DNA of 64,000 nucleotides from Argopecten irradians (taxonomy: Eukaryota > Mollusca > Bivalvia > Pectinida > Pectinidae). The stretch spans positions 11,006,755-11,070,754 of the forward strand of contig NC_091134.1 in assembly GCF_041381155.1 (NCBI RefSeq), written 5' to 3'. A program made the translations under genes and the position numbers. Below the pieces are notes generated by a model that made no database searches, was not told the origin of the DNA, and saw nothing but the letters and a program-made list of their open reading frames with translations. Shown piece by piece: positions 49,401 to 62,776 of this stretch. Numbering within the stretch: position 1 is the first letter of the stretch; every line of letters begins with the position of its first letter.

Positions 49401-50640
49401 TTTACAAGAAGCTGATTATGTACCAGACATGCTGGTGGAAGCTTACAATCAACATGTTTTCTTTTTTGAAAATGATTCATTTTTCCGCATGACTTGTTGA
49501 TTAAAATAGAGAGAAAAAAATCTCCCTGATGAATTTGATGTACATTAATGCAACATATATGTGACATGTTTATTAATGGCTATAATATATGTTAGAAGTG
49601 ACTGATGATGGTGATGGTATTTATGGTAATAGGAGTGAAATGGTATACATGAATGTTTATTAATTAGTTTTTAATTGCATGTTACATTATAATTTTTTGC
49701 ATTATTTTAATGTGAATGCCTAATGCAAGTTCACTTATGGAGGGTACATGTTCAAAATTTCATCTCTGAAATTAAGTTGAAATATTAAGAAACGTTTTCA
49801 AAGAAATCGTTAAGTACAAAGTCCTTTGTTTTACTACCAGCAGATTCATTTTTAACAAGAGGAACATAGTTATGGTTGTGTATTCAGAATCTGTACATAT
49901 ACCATATGGTCCAGTTTGTCTTGACCAAATGTATAGAAAGGAATATCAACAATAGAAAATTTGATCACATCTGACTTGTCCATTTCATCACAGTGTCAGT
50001 GGTCCCATCTTTAGCAAGTCTAATACAATTTTATATCCTGATCAATGTGTGTTCATAAAGTAATAAAACAGAGACCTGCTTTGTTCTGAATATCTCATAT
50101 CAGTCAGTTGGAAGTAGACTGTTGATGTACATTGGGATTCGGGAAAGAAGAAATAATTCTGATAATTGTTGTGAGAAATGTTGACTGTTGTTGAGGTTGT
50201 GTACTTTATAGTGGTTTGAGTCAACACTTTCTGTCAGGGCTGTCAGCTAGATACAAAGCTAGGCTGAATACAGAAAATCAATAAGGTTTTGCTGGTGGTG
50301 GTGGTGGGATTCTGCCACAGACAGAGCCACAGTGTAAAGTCACAGGGTGTGCCTACAGCCATCATTAGATATGCAACAGCTACTTGTGTGTAATGACAAA
50401 CCAGAGCTCCCTTAAGGCCCGGCATAGCATTATTATCTGGTGCTAGACTCTGAAATATAAATCAGCTGAAATAAATTATGCATAGATTGAGAATAGGATC
50501 ATAGCCGATTGATTTTCAAATATATGGGTCTGTATTAGATGGTTGAAGTACATTTCAGCTATGAATACTTTATTAAAATAGGGTATAACTCCTTAACCAA
50601 GTGGAATTTCATCATTTTTTCTAGTAAGTAAGGGAGAAAA

Positions 50641-50794
50641 AGAATCAAACATGGGTCTGTGAAGTGGACAGGGAATCTCAACCCTCGTGAAAGATTTTGG
50701 CCGTCAACCCTCGGCAAGCCTCGGGTTGACCAGCCAAAATCTTTCACTTGGGTTGAGATATCCCTGTCCACTTCACAGACCCATGTAAGATTCT
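50641..50794. repeat. Long near-perfect palindrome
   Basis: Arms of about 65-70 bp: CATGGGTCTGTGAAGTGGAC, then AGGGAATCTCAACCC, then GAAAGATTTTGG on the left, mirrored on the right, around a short CTCGGCAAGCCTC centre. The match extends weakly to AGAATC/GATTCT at the outer edges. A degenerate third arm (CCACTTCATAGGCCCGTG) follows at about 50801. It is probably a foldback MITE. Confidence 0.9.
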
Positions 50795-51609
50795 ATTAGT
50801 CCACTTCATAGGCCCGTGTTCAATTGCTTTAATTCTCCAAAACTAGAAAAAAATTATTATAAAATTTCAGGTGCTCCTTAGCTTTTTATCGCAGCATAAT
50901 CACAGGAAAATTGTTATATATTGCATAATTGTCTAGTGCGTGTGAGCTGTCTTACTCTCCCGTGTTAAATTAGAGTTATCTTTTCCTTAGCAACGATGGG
51001 ATATCCCTTTGAAGTATGGGAGAATGCTATGAGCCTATTTACTGTCCAGTAACTAGAACATAACAAGCTTCTGACTGGAAAAACTGGCAGAACCAGGCAG
51101 TGATAAAGATCTAGATATCTTTCTTACAAACAAAACTTGGAACCACACAGGCATATAAACACTTACACAGTCTCCCTTTTTCTCGAATCATGGGTAAATA
51201 TCAAACTCCTACTGTACTAGGCATGTGGAAGTATGACTATGTTCAATGGTGTTTACTGAAAACTTGAACTGAAATAGTTCGGTCCTCAATTTTGAAAGGA
51301 GCTAAATGATAATTTCAAAATCGAAGACCAAACAATTTCAATGAGTAAGTTTTCTTTGCCAAATTGTCAAGATAGTATAATGTGTAAAGCTGTCTGTATC
51401 CCAATTATATTAGATTAGAGTTTGACTACAATGTTACTTCCCCTGTACATGGTAGAGTTAAGTCTCTGATATAGCCTTACTTAAATCTCTTATCTAACTT
51501 AGTTTAAGTCTCTGATCTGACTAAGCTTTTTGGGAGACTGAGGTCCTACTCCCTGTATGCTGAGCGCTAAGCAGAAGTACAAACTACCATGCACTTCTAC
51601 AGACTTCGG

Positions 51610-51713
51610 TGTGTCCCGGCTAGGGGAAGGAACCCAGAGCCTACCTCACAGGGGTGAGCTGGTGTGTCTCGGCTAGGGGAAGGAACCCAGAGCCTACCTC
51701 ACAGGGGTGAGCG
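51610..51713. repeat. 52-bp tandem duplication
   Basis: Two adjacent copies of GTGTGTCYCGGCTAGGGGAA then GGAACCCAGAGCCTACCTCA then CAGGGGTGAGC, nearly identical. The GC-rich unit stands out in the AT-rich intron and may be part of a dispersed repeat. Confidence 0.85.
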
Positions 51714-52263
51714 CTCAACATGAGGCCAAAAGTAAAGATCTAGGCCCAATATTACAATCCTTTTATTCTGAAGCTTTTACTTTAAAAGACTGCGGATTAT
51801 TTGGCCAATATTAATCGTAACATCAAACCATCAAGTATTCGACTGACAGTAAAGTAGATGGTGCAGAGTAGTTGGGAATCATTTCATTGCTAATTTGATT
51901 TGAAGCCTAAGGCGTCCCTCTTAATGGAACTAAAATTAATTAACTTTTAGAACCTTTTCAGTTTCAAACTTGAATTGGTATTTTTGACTTTGATGAATTT
52001 GAATTCTTAATGAATCCTAAGCATTGATCTCTTAAAAGGTGTATGTTGATGAGGGGGAAGTTCAGAAGAGGGAGGGGGGTTGACAATTAGTACTTGTACT
52101 TAGTTTGTAAATAAGGTACTGTAATTCTTCTGCTTCATTTCCTGGTATCATAGACAGGAATTCTCAATCTAATATCCTGGTGAAATTTGTAATGAGGTCA
52201 TGTAGTTTTAAGGTTGTGGCAATCAGTTTAAAATACAGATTCTTATTATCACTACGTTTGATA

Positions 52264-52566
52264 AGAGGATCTGACAACATCCCATTAGGGGTCACGTCCA
52301 GATGACCTTTGGAAATGGCCAATCAAATTGGAACTGCCAGATTCTTGACTGGGGACGAAATAGTTTGAAAAAGCTGTCGGAAATATTCTCGAGTACGTAG
52401 TCATCTCACCCAAAGAGCACAACAAAGCTAAATGTATATGTGTACTGGGATGAAATGGCGTAATCAATTGATGTAGCAATGTGTCGAAAATGAATGTGAT
52501 CTGAAGTACACGTGGTAGAAAGGTCATCCGAACACGACCCTATATGGGATGTTCTCAGATCCTCTA
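52264..52566. mobile_element. TIR element of about 300 bp
   Basis: The left end AGAGGATCTGACAACATCCC, then ATTAGGGGTCACGTCCAGAT, mirrors the right end ATCCGAACACGACCCTATAT, then GGGATGTTCTCAGATCCTCT, over about 45 bp with a few mismatches. The target duplication is not clear. The 80-codon minus frame inside is not a gene. Confidence 0.75.
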
Positions 52567-52790
52567 TTTAAAGATGCTCCACCGCTGACAAATGGTATTT
52601 TTTCACTATTAAAAACAGAAGCAGACGATTTCGTATGTTTCTTCAGTTACAAAAGTTACTTACTTGAGACCATTACCACCATTGAAAAGTTTGAGCTTCT
52701 AATTTTACTTCACGTTAAAAATATAAAAAAATAATTAATTGTATCCCGAAAAAATTCCATGTCACTATATCCTATATAGAATGAAGTACT
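52567..52790. repeat. Dispersed repeat (GATGCTCCACCGCTGACAAA type)
   Basis: Begins AAAGATGCTCCACCGCTGAC directly after the TIR element and continues through AACAGAAGCAGACGATTTCG and TTTTACTTCACGTTAAAAAT. This is a repeat I recognise from other bivalve sequence. Confidence 0.5.
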
Positions 52791-55700
52791 GATTGCGCAT
52801 GCACCAAAGGCAAAGTAAATTAATTTATATTATTTTTTGTGTTAACTATATATATATATATACGATTAAACATTTGTATTGTTATATTTCAAGTGTATAT
52901 ATATATACACGATTAAACACCAATTATTGTTTAAATGATGAATATCATTTATGCTCAGTCGGTGGTGGAGCATCTTTAACGGAGTGGTTAAAAGGATCTG
53001 TATTTTAATCAGATTGAAGGTTGTGGATGTAAAATGTTCTACGTTGGGTTGCAGTCAGAAGCCTGGCTTTGTTGTTTTGGTTTTGTGGGAAGGCAGTATG
53101 GAGGAAGACATATCAGATGTTCCATTGGTATAAGCCTAGTATAATCCCCGGGTATAAAGTTGTGTCAGAGAAGATGTTCCCAGTGGGCTGATCAATACCA
53201 CTTTTCCTATGCCAGTATGTGCCAAGGCAATCGATTTTTCCTGGAAAGTCCAATGGATCCATCAGACTTGCAACACTTGACATTTGAAATGGAAACAGGG
53301 ATATTGAAAAATAGGCCTTTACTGATATTAACAGGAGACACAGAGAAGCAGAGATTTAATAGTCCAGGGAATGGTGGTGGCCAGCTAGCGTGGGGCCCCA
53401 GTAATGGAATTTATAGGTATTGATAGGAGGACAGGGGTTTACACATAGTAGCTAATGCTGACTGACTAGACATAATAGCCAAGATTAGTCCAACCTATTT
53501 TCACTTCAAAACAATTAAAGCCATCATTATAATTAATACCAGACATATGAGGACAGTCCTAAGGTATATATTCTTTGGTGAATAAATGCCTGGAATTACT
53601 TCTTGGCTGTTAGTACTTGGGTAATTTTATTCAATAAATTTTAATACATTTTTCACTTGAAATATAACAATACAAATGTAGATATGGAGGGTAGTGGTCT
53701 ATGATATGTGTACAATATTAGTCACTCAAACATGACATCTGGGCTTAAACTTCAATTATATACAGCATGGCAATTGCAAGGAATGGCTGGTAAAGTAAGC
53801 GTATGTTACAGCATCGTCTGTTGTTACAAATTCTTAATATGTTTATGACGTCAACAGGGAGCCTTAGAAAGTGCATGCTGTTAGCCTTTTAGCATAGAGA
53901 TATAGTTTTAAAGCCCATGGACCCTAGCCAGAGATTTCCTGGCCGGCTTGTAAATAAGAACATTATGGTTGGTAATTACGATAAGTACATGTACAGATGG
54001 TGAATGTTGGTCCGGATGCAGCTTTGATGGCCGATTAGATAACATATTTTTACTTCAAACAACACTCTGGATTCACCTTATAAGCTTTGAAGCTCTCTAT
54101 TTTAGTATGAGATTTTCTCTCCCTAAGTTTTAATTCCTTTTATTTGGAAGAACTCTTAATCCACTGTTGTTGGTCTTGGTCATAGTGACCTTTAAACCTT
54201 AGATTTAAGTCAATGGGCAAACCTGTCCGTTGTTTCTTAAAATGATATATACTGTAGATTACACGCATATCATTATATCATATGAATATGAAGCATACGT
54301 TTTATATGTAATTCTGATTGTGAACATGTATCAAGTAAAATAATTATATGCAAGGAGAAGAGATGAATTCCATGAATCTCTTTTAATGCTATGAAAATTA
54401 ATGTTTAAATATGTAGTTAGCATTTTTTTTCTCTCCCTCCCTCTCGTTGCACCATGAAACAGTAATTTGTATGTTTTACATGACGATGCTAAGAGCACGT
54501 TGAGCAGCATTAGCACCCTAATGTATTATTTAGACAGCTTTCTCTCCTCGAAATCTTGTACACAACAGTAAGTGCTAAAAATCTGGCAGATATTTTCTGT
54601 CTGGCTTGTTGGAGTGTGTTCAGCTCTAGAGACAGGCCCCGCACACAGCCCTGACTGCTACTGTACTGTAGGTTAGCTTCCCCTTTCAGAAGTCCTAGTT
54701 GTTTTATTGAAAATTAACAATATCTAAAGACAGCACACAGCAATAGCTGTAGAATTGTTATCTCATGTTAAATTTTCATGTGTGAGGTTATAGTGTACAC
54801 ACATAGTCTCCCCCATATAACCAGTCATGATTTGTAGGTTGTTCAAGTACCTGTGGCTCCAAGCGTACAATAGAAAATCAAAATGGCGTATGTCTCTCTT
54901 CAACTTAATCTGAATGTGTCTGATTCAGAAAGAATTTTTTTTAAAAATTAACATGTCTTAATGTGATAGCTATGTAATAGTGAAATGAAATTAATTAAAA
55001 TCTCATGGTCAGGTTCCTGTTATTTGTGTTGTGTCATTTAAACCTTTCTTCATGTATTTCTAAAATAAATAATTTGATGGAACCAAATTCGAATTTTGCT
55101 TTTGAATACACTTTGTAGATATAGTTTCATCATCAGGGAAGATGAACCTGTTTGCTTAAATATTATTGGAGTTGATGAAAATTTGGTTTAAAAAAAATAT
55201 GAATGTACCATCTTAGAGACACAAATTATGAGAATGGGGATTAGCTGTTATTTTACTTCTTGCGAAACATGATATAATAAAATTTAATAAATTATTATTT
55301 TATAATTTGAAATAATTTATGATCAATGGTGGTCACGAAGTTTAAACTTTATTTCAAAATTCTGATTTAACACAGTATGTGACCTTTGGCATTCAAACAC
55401 ACTAGATTGGAGACATAGGTGGAAATTTAAATTTGAGCTTGTCCTGTATAACGGTTTGTTAGGTGTGTACGTGGTGGCAGGGGATTAAGGCTTAAAACAT
55501 GGTCTACCTAGGTTGGCAATAGGAAACTACTGGACTAAAATTAGACATGATGGATTTTTAAAGGCAATTCATATATGTACATAATGGGCTTATTATGTTT
55601 GAGTGTATAGAGAAAAAACAGTAATTGTTCTATACACACAAACGAACAGATCTGAAATTGAATAGGTTTAGAAGGAAATATCATGTTCAGCCTGAGCAAG

Positions 55701-58344
55701 CATAAGGGTAAGGCAACAGCTTGTTGTCTGCACTACATTACAAGTAGGGGGTCGTCTCAAAACCAAACCTGAGTCTGTGGTGGTAGTTTAGTCAGGGGTA
55801 CCAGCAGTACTGATGATGATTTAGGTCACAAAGATGTCTATCAATAAATGACTGTCCCATCCCCAGGGCATATTTCCTACCTCTAGGGTAATGTACATGT
55901 TTTGACAGAACACCAGCCAGATATTTGAGCATAACAAATTTAAGGCTTATTATCATAACTGTCACACATAGTTAACAACAACCTGATACCCCTGCTGTAC
56001 ACAGACTATTAGACTATCCCTTCCCAACCCTGTCATACAATACAGTGGACTGGTCCATCGGTTTTGTAATCAGAATATATTATAGCTGTAGGTGCATATA
56101 TATATTCTAGGAATAAAACTAATTAACATTATCATTCATTATCAACGGAGATGTTCACCTAATATGAATGTTATTGAAACTTGTAATGTGTGATATACAT
56201 ATTTTGTATGCTATCTTTATCCAATATTTATATAGATATGAACATACCATATATCAATGTATACATTGTGTTGGCTGTTGGACCAGTTTCTCTGGGGAAC
56301 AATGTGGGATATTTCTCCGTCTAACAAATACACATTTGAATAAATTTTAATGTAAAATGTAGGGCATTTCCTTTAATGAGAATTTAATATTACTGATAAT
56401 CTTGGAAGAATGTAGACAATCATTTAGACAATCATAAACTGGATTCATCATGCTCATAGACTGTTAAGAGTTAAATCAGCCGATAAGTACAATATACAGA
56501 AAATAATTCAAATTAATCACTCTGATCCCATTTATTTTCATAACTATATCCATGATCATCACACAAATCAATGATATGAATCCTGCACTTTCTGTTTATA
56601 AACCACAAATGTAGTACATGAATAGCACATAGAAAGTTCTAGCTTTGCCATGTAAATCTTGATTTTAACTCTTTCCATACATTGTAGTATTTCTGGTGTT
56701 TTGAAGAAAATATATCTGAACAATTGTGCAGATTTTGTGTGCTGATTTAAAGTAACAGTATATTAAAAGTTAGTGGGATTCAGAATTTTAGTTATATAAA
56801 ACCTACATCAAAGTTTGTAACTATAACACAGCTAAAAATCACAACCCTTTTCTGATTTCACAGACAAGAACAAATGTGGTTTAGACCAAAAATAAATATT
56901 TATTTGTAACCCATCAAGCTTGTTTTTTCCATACATCATTGACAATTTGAACATGGGTAATACAATATTTATTGCAAAGAAAGAACATCAATAATATCAC
57001 GGTGTCAAACTTTCTGGTGTGGATTATAAAATGTATAAAAAGATAATGAAGATTACAACAAAAATGTTAAAAAAACAAAGACAAATAGGGTTGGAACCCG
57101 GAGCGAAATGGTACAATACTGAAACAATACTGGTATTTTTAATGATACTGTACCAATACAGATACTTTTGAAGCAATATGATGGTTACATGTCCAACATA
57201 ATACATAAAGATCTTATTTCAATAATTGTGATAATTAATATAAGAAAATATACAAGTTCAATTTGGTTCATGTACAAACAAAATATTTTTCATTTCAAAA
57301 CAGAATTGAAAGACTTTTATTTAGTAAAGATCATGTTCATATCTCCTTCATTTAGTCACCATGCATTTACATGTGGTTTTTCGTAGAAAATATTGTGTTT
57401 CTTTTTTCAAATACCAATAAGGGTATGTCAGTACTTTTTAAAACAGGTATTTATGCATGAGTATTCTTTAAAATGAGTAACAATAAAATCCGTATAGAGT
57501 ACCGGTATCCTATCCTAAAGACAAGGGAATATATATCGGACCCACAAGTCGCTATATAAATGTGACCTTTAGAATATGTTGTGAAACATTTGCAGATCTG
57601 TAGGAAATGGTATGGATCACATGCTATTTCCGGTGTCTGATCCAGTATGGGTTGATTTTGATCTCGATATGAAGCATGTAAGTCTAGTTTGAAATGGCAA
57701 ATTTCCTGTCTGACCGACAAATTAACACAGAGAAATGAAGCTCTTAATGTTTCTGCAAATGTTAATATATCAAATTGAGTCATTTGATGTAAGGGCGAGT
57801 TCTAATTAAATTGACTGACATGAAATTGCATGGGATTCTTCGTGAATGCTCAAACAACTATAATTTACATTAATATTACCTGATAGCTATACAGATCAAC
57901 CTATTCTTGATGAAAACAAGGTACAAGTTGTATCTGCATGGTTTGAGATTCAGTAGTCAGATTTTGATGCTCATAATTTTTAACAAACAGGAAATGTCTG
58001 ATTTTCATGGAGAGGAAAAATTTGAAGTTCAATTGGATTATAACAGGTTTATTTTGTTGCACATTCTATATTATCGAATAAATATAAAATAATGATAGAT
58101 GGATTCAGTGCTGGTTTAGCTGGTCTGACTGACCTAGAAGAGAGGACTTTGCTGAACAGTGTATGGAAATTTCCCAATATCTTTAGATGCATGCAGGTGA
58201 TACTGTGAAATGGTAGGACTATCTTTATAACTGGTATCCAATGTTTGCATTGCTGACAGCCAATATTTGCTTTGCTCTTTGTGAAGTGATTTGTGTCTGA
58301 TTGGTTTTATTCAATGGAAGAGTTCAAGGTATAAAAATCAGGTC

Positions 58345-58525
58345 AGGCCAGACCAAGTTATTAAGGTGTTTACTGGTGTTTACTGTTACAGGCCAGACCA
58401 AGTTATTAAGGTGTTCACTGTTTCAGGCTAGACCAAGTTATTAAAGTGTTTACTGTTTCAGGCCAGACCAAGTTATTAAGGCATTTACTGTTTCAGGCCA
58501 GACCAAGTTTTTAAGGTGTTTACTG
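58345..58525. repeat. 35-bp tandem repeat, about 5 copies
   Basis: The unit is near AGGCCAGACCAAGTTATTAA followed by GGTGTTTACTGTTTC, with small length differences. Confidence 0.92.
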
Positions 58526-59280
58526 TTAACAAGTGTTAACAAGTCATCAAAATGTTTACAGGCAAAATCAGGTTATCAAGTCTTTCAAAGCTGGATTTGT
58601 TATTGACCTTTATTGCTGGGAATAGGCCATACAGGAGGAAGCCTGATCAAATTATTTTGTATGACTTTTTACCCACCAAAAATCATGGTTATTCCTATAC
58701 TACAGTCAAACATGTCTATATGGGACACCAATGTGACAGCAGAAGTGTAATTTATAGACAGTTTTTCCTTGTGTATAATATTCATCTTTTAAAGACAGAT
58801 GTCTAATAGGTTTGACTGTTCCAAGTCAATGTGACAGCAGAAATATGATTTATAGACAGTTATATAGAGATCAGATGTATAGTGTTTAACTTTTATAAAG
58901 AAATGTCTAATAAGTCTGACTTTATCCAGAGTGTCCATAGTTACTGGGACAGTTAGCTGGAATAAGAGTTTTCACACCTGTCTACAGGTAATCATTACCA
59001 CAGGTGTTATCTCCCGGTACTCATGTTGACATGGCCAGTACTACTGCAGCATGAATAGACCTGTAAAGATTACAGAACTATGAGTGCCTAGTGATGTATG
59101 TGTAAATACACCACCATTGTTTTCATCAGTGGTCTATTGGTTGAGATCTCCTGTTGTGGTACTGTTGTCTGATCGATTGTATGTGTCACAGAGTGTGACT
59201 TTGTAATAGTCACCTGCAAAATATCAATAATCTCACAACTTCTGTAAAATAACACTTCATAATGTGTTGTGCTTCATCAC

Positions 59281-59800
59281 AATGAAAAGGCCATACCAAC
59301 TGAATGTTGTGGTTCCCCCAATCTGATAACAAAAGAAAGGCCACACCAACTAATTGTAGAGGTTCACCCAATCTGATAACAAGAGAAAGGCCATACCAAC
59401 TAGTACTGAATGTTGTGATTCCCCCCAACTGATAACAAGAGAAAGGCCACACCAACTGAATGTTGTGATTCCCCCCAACTGATAACAAGAGAAAGGCCAC
59501 ACCAACTGAATGTTGTGATTCCTCAAAACTGATAACAAGAGAAAGGCCATACCAACTGAATGTTGTGGTTCCCCCAATCTGATAATAAAAGAAAGGCCAC
59601 ACCAACTAATTGTAGAGGTTCACCCAAACTGATAACAAGAGAAAGGCCATACCAACTGAATGTTGTGATTCCCCCCAACTGATAACAAGAGAAAGGCCAC
59701 ACCAACTGAATGTTGTGATTCCTTAAAACTGATAACAAGAGAAAGGCCACACCAACTGAATGCTGTGGCCCCCCAAACAACTAAAAAAGGCCACACCACA
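59281..59800. repeat. 50-bp minisatellite, about 10 copies
   Basis: The unit is near GATAACAAGAGAAAGGCCAC, then ACCAACTGAATGTTGTGATT, then CCCCCCAACT. Two sub-types alternate (TGAATGTTGTG versus TAATTGTAGAG), suggesting a partial higher-order unit. Minus-strand frames (QLVWPFSCYQLGG type) come from the array. Confidence 0.95.
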
Positions 59801-61047
59801 CTAATTGTTGATGACTGTCCATAACACACAAAAACTCAATGTTAAGATTCCAGAGCCATGAACAAAACGGAACAAAATGTCAATTTTCTGAGTTTGATCT
59901 GAAAACTTAGATACTGTAGCCTATTGGATACAATGCTGATGTTAGAGGCATCACATGTTGTAAAACATAGTTAAACCTATGGGCGTTTATACAACGTTAA
60001 CTTTTCTCCAGAAAAGAAGAGAGGCGCTTTTAGGGGGAGGGTCGCTTATTACGGTGAATATGGTAATGATAATGGTGAGAGGTCTTTGCTGTGTGTTACA
60101 GTGTAGGCTAGTTTAAAGTGAATAAGGTACCAGGGAAGTTGTTTAACAATAAATATGAAATCTGTGAAATTGATCAGAAGTTAATAGTAAGGGGAGAGAT
60201 TTGATTGTCTTGCTCTGTTGAAGTCGTGTGTCTTTCACATAGAGAATGGTATATATAACAATATCTCCCACAATATGGTGGTAAGCAGTACAGCCATGTT
60301 GGTTGATTGTGGGAGAAGTCCTTGATCGGGGAAAGAGGCATGAAAATGATTATCCACTGGCTCTCTATAATCTCTTGTAATGTGGAGAATAAGGATGTAG
60401 TGTTGTATTCCTGGTGTCCGTCTTGACAGATTGGTAATGGACTTGTGAAATTGTAACAAAACTTGTCTGTCTAACCCTAGGTCTAGATACAATGTGTCTC
60501 TAAATAACAAAGATGATAAATTAAAAAAACAGATTTGGGTCTAAAGTTATCTCTATTCTGACTGGAGTTTAACAGTCAGGCCAGTGTTGGACCAGTTGTT
60601 CTCCAACCTTGGCCTGACCCCATGTCCAGTGAGTGACTGCCTGACTGAAAGGATGATTGAGTTTCAGGTCATATAGTGCAGAATGGCCTACTGAAGTTGC
60701 ATATTTATGATAGATAGATACTGTCATCATCCTTGTGACTTTTATACAGCCCTAGATTAAAGATACCAGCAAATACTGGTCTTCAGATGTAGAAGAAAAA
60801 GATACATTTATTTTGAGTTCCATTTATACAACAGTTTGCAACAAACAATTAAGAAATGAACAATTTTTAGAAAGAGACAAAATATACAAAAATACCGGTA
60901 ATCAATAAATGAACATGGAAACTGGTCCTGGTATGAAAATATACAGAATTTGTATTATATTGTTTACTGCACATATCCCTATACAGCCTGGAGTAATGGT
61001 GGGCTTTTTATTGCTGCACGACTTTGATGTTTTTGACTGTGTTGTAG

Positions 61048-61215
61048 AACTGAGGAGGGAGAGACTGGATACGATAACAGAGATTACTACAGTAGTGGGG
61101 CGGGCACCAGAGACCCCGCCCAGTTTGAAAACAGATTTCCTCCACCCTTCAACGAGAATGGACAGAACCAGACACGTGGACGCCCAAGAGAACGCTTCTT
61201 CAGAGGAGGATTCAA
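61048..61215 (+). CDS. SPEN: SPEN exon 3 (linker)
   Basis: In the phase set by exon 2 it reads GTEEGETGYDNRDYYSSG, then RDPAQFENRFPPPF, then RGRPRERFFRGGFK (residues 117-172). This mirrors the Tyr/Arg-rich RDYYRDP-type linker of vertebrate SPEN. Acceptor GTTGTAG, donor AA|GTATGT. The AUG frame that starts at 60909 runs through the exon in another phase and is not used. Confidence 0.88.
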
Positions 61216-61404
61216 GTATGTGTAACCCTTAAAAAATATTTGTGGAAAGCAAGAAATTAATTAATTTTGTTTTTTGCTTAAGTGATCGATTTTGACTTGC
61301 TTACGAATATGTATATAATGTTAACCTGAATAAGTTGATTATAACAAATTATCCTTTTTGTTAAGTCTCCATGCCATTAAAGAGAAATAATTTTACTCCT
61401 TAAC

Positions 61405-61512
61405 AGGGAGAGATATTATTTTATACTGTTACAGTGAGAGATGTTATTTTACACTGTGACAGGGAGAGATATTATTTCACACTGTAACAGGGAGAGATAA
61501 TATTTTACTCCG
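61405..61512. repeat. 28-bp tandem repeat, about 4 copies, in SPEN intron 3
   Basis: The unit is near AGGGAGAGATATTATTTTAC plus ACTGTTAC. It lies between exons 3 and 4, ending about 110 bp before the exon 4 acceptor. Confidence 0.9.
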
Positions 61513-61619
61513 ACAGATATTATGCTCCACTATACTTTGTGAATTTAAGTAATTACGAGAAACAGATTTCAAATTTTCTCAAACTGTTATATGGTACATG
61601 CATTTTGTTATGTTTTCAG

Positions 61620-61883
61620 GGGAAATCATGGTCAGAGACAGTTTGGATCACGCCACATGGAAGGTCATAGGTCATTTGATCATTCCCCAATGGAGTCACG
61701 AGATTCAACATTTGAGCGTTCTAAAACACAGTCCTCTCCAACACATTCAACATCTCGGTCTAGTCGACACAGTTCCACACGAAAACAACATACATCAAGG
61801 TCAAATTCTAGGTCAAGCAGCAGTAGTAGCAGTTACAGTCGATCATCGTCTGGGAGTAGTGATTCTGGCTCTGATTCGCGAAG
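61620..61883 (+). CDS. SPEN: SPEN exon 4 (Arg/Ser-rich linker)
   Basis: Residues 173-260: a polar opening (GNHGQRQFGSRHMEGH), then an SR-type tract with runs such as STSRSSRHSS, NSRSSSSSSSYSRSSSG and SGSDSRR. Vertebrate SPEN has the same kind of tract between RRM1 and RRM2. It is likely disordered and phosphorylated, and probably helps nuclear localisation. Acceptor TATGTTTTCAG, donor GTAAGT. Confidence 0.92.
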
Positions 61884-62334
61884 GTAAGTTTGTCGGAGGT
61901 AAAGACGCAGTCTATAGATCACTATATTAGCACCTCACTAACTTGGGAACTTCTGGTAAAATGCATAAGAAATCAGATTTAAATAGGCCATAATCAAAGT
62001 ACTACTGTAATTTCCTGTGTATTACCTGCAATGAGGTATAGCCCAGGGGAAGCAAAAAATCAGGCGTTTTCCAAATAAATTTTGACCGATAGCCAGCACC
62101 GGCAGATAGCCCGCATAACACATCTTTTTATGTCAAAATTTGTATAGCCCAAGGGCAATACACACAGTAACTGGATAGCTTAAAGCAATGGTTAAGTATG
62201 CTACATGCTATATAGGCATTCAAAGTGTTAACAACAAATGAATTAAAGGTTATTTGTGGAAGTAATTGCCAAAGTATTTGTATCTGTCGATGTGGAATAC
62301 TGTATATCATCTCTTACTGAATGCACTTTTACAG

Positions 62335-62525
62335 TAGTCGGAGTAGTGGCCGCAGCAGTCCACGACATCACCAGTTACCCTCAACAGCAACAATTCCCCC
62401 TCAGGCCAAATCCCACCGTACGGAGTCCCAAGACTCATCAGGGAGTGACAAATCCACAGAAAGGGATCCCCTCGACAAGCGACCCCATGGCATATGCATT
62501 ACTGCTCTGCCACTTCGCTCCAGTG
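62335..62525 (+). CDS. SPEN: SPEN exon 5 (end of linker, start of RRM2)
   Basis: The SR tract continues (SSRSSGRSSPRHH), followed by an acidic/polar stretch (ESQDSSGSDKSTERD). RRM2 then opens with HGICITALPLRSS, where ICITAL is RNP2. Vertebrate SPEN reads FGIKVQNLPVRST at the same place. Acceptor TTTTACAG, donor GTACGT. The overlapping 174-codon frame starting at 62256 is in the wrong phase across most of this exon and reads through the intron. Confidence 0.93.
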
Positions 62526-62664
62526 GTACGTTTGTCTGTTTGGTGGAAAAAGTCAAAAGATTACCTTGAAGTAGAATCTATCGGATTAAGTCAGTTGATA
62601 TTATACGTGCTTCCTACCAACGCTTTTCCAACTGTTATGATAAGTTTTGTTTTTTATGTTGCAG

Positions 62665-62776
62665 ATACGAGTTTGAGGGATGGCTTGTTCCATGAGTATA
62701 AGAAATACGGGAAAGTGAATGCTGTACAAGTGGCCGGGGCTAATGAAGATCGCTACGCTATTGTTAGCTTTAAAAA
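62665..62776 (+). CDS. SPEN: SPEN exon 6 (RRM2 core)
   Basis: Encodes DTSLRDGLFHEYKKYGKVN, then EDRYAIVSFKK. It is nearly identical to vertebrate DTSLKDGLFHEFKKFGKV, and RYAIVSF is the RNP1 motif. Acceptor TTATGTTGCAG, donor AA|GTAAGC. Confidence 0.96.

Larger units (their letters stand above)
46462..61047 (+). other. SPEN intron 2 (14.6 kb)
   Basis: Contains a 154-bp palindrome (50641-50794), a 52-bp duplication (51610-51713), a TIR element (52264-52566), a dispersed repeat (52567-52790), TA runs near 52845-52915, a 35-bp array (58345-58525) and a 50-bp array (59281-59800). Frames at 52951-53133 and 53160-53423 show no family match. No extra SPEN exon was found; exon 2 joins exon 3 in phase. 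Confidence 0.7.

Noticed and set aside
53160-53423. 87-codon plus frame in SPEN intron 2
   Set aside because: Looks mildly protein-like but lacks an acceptor in phase, and the SPEN exons join correctly without it.
59210-59829. Several QLVWPFSCYQ-type minus frames
   Set aside because: Come from the 50-bp minisatellite; frames shift from unit to unit.
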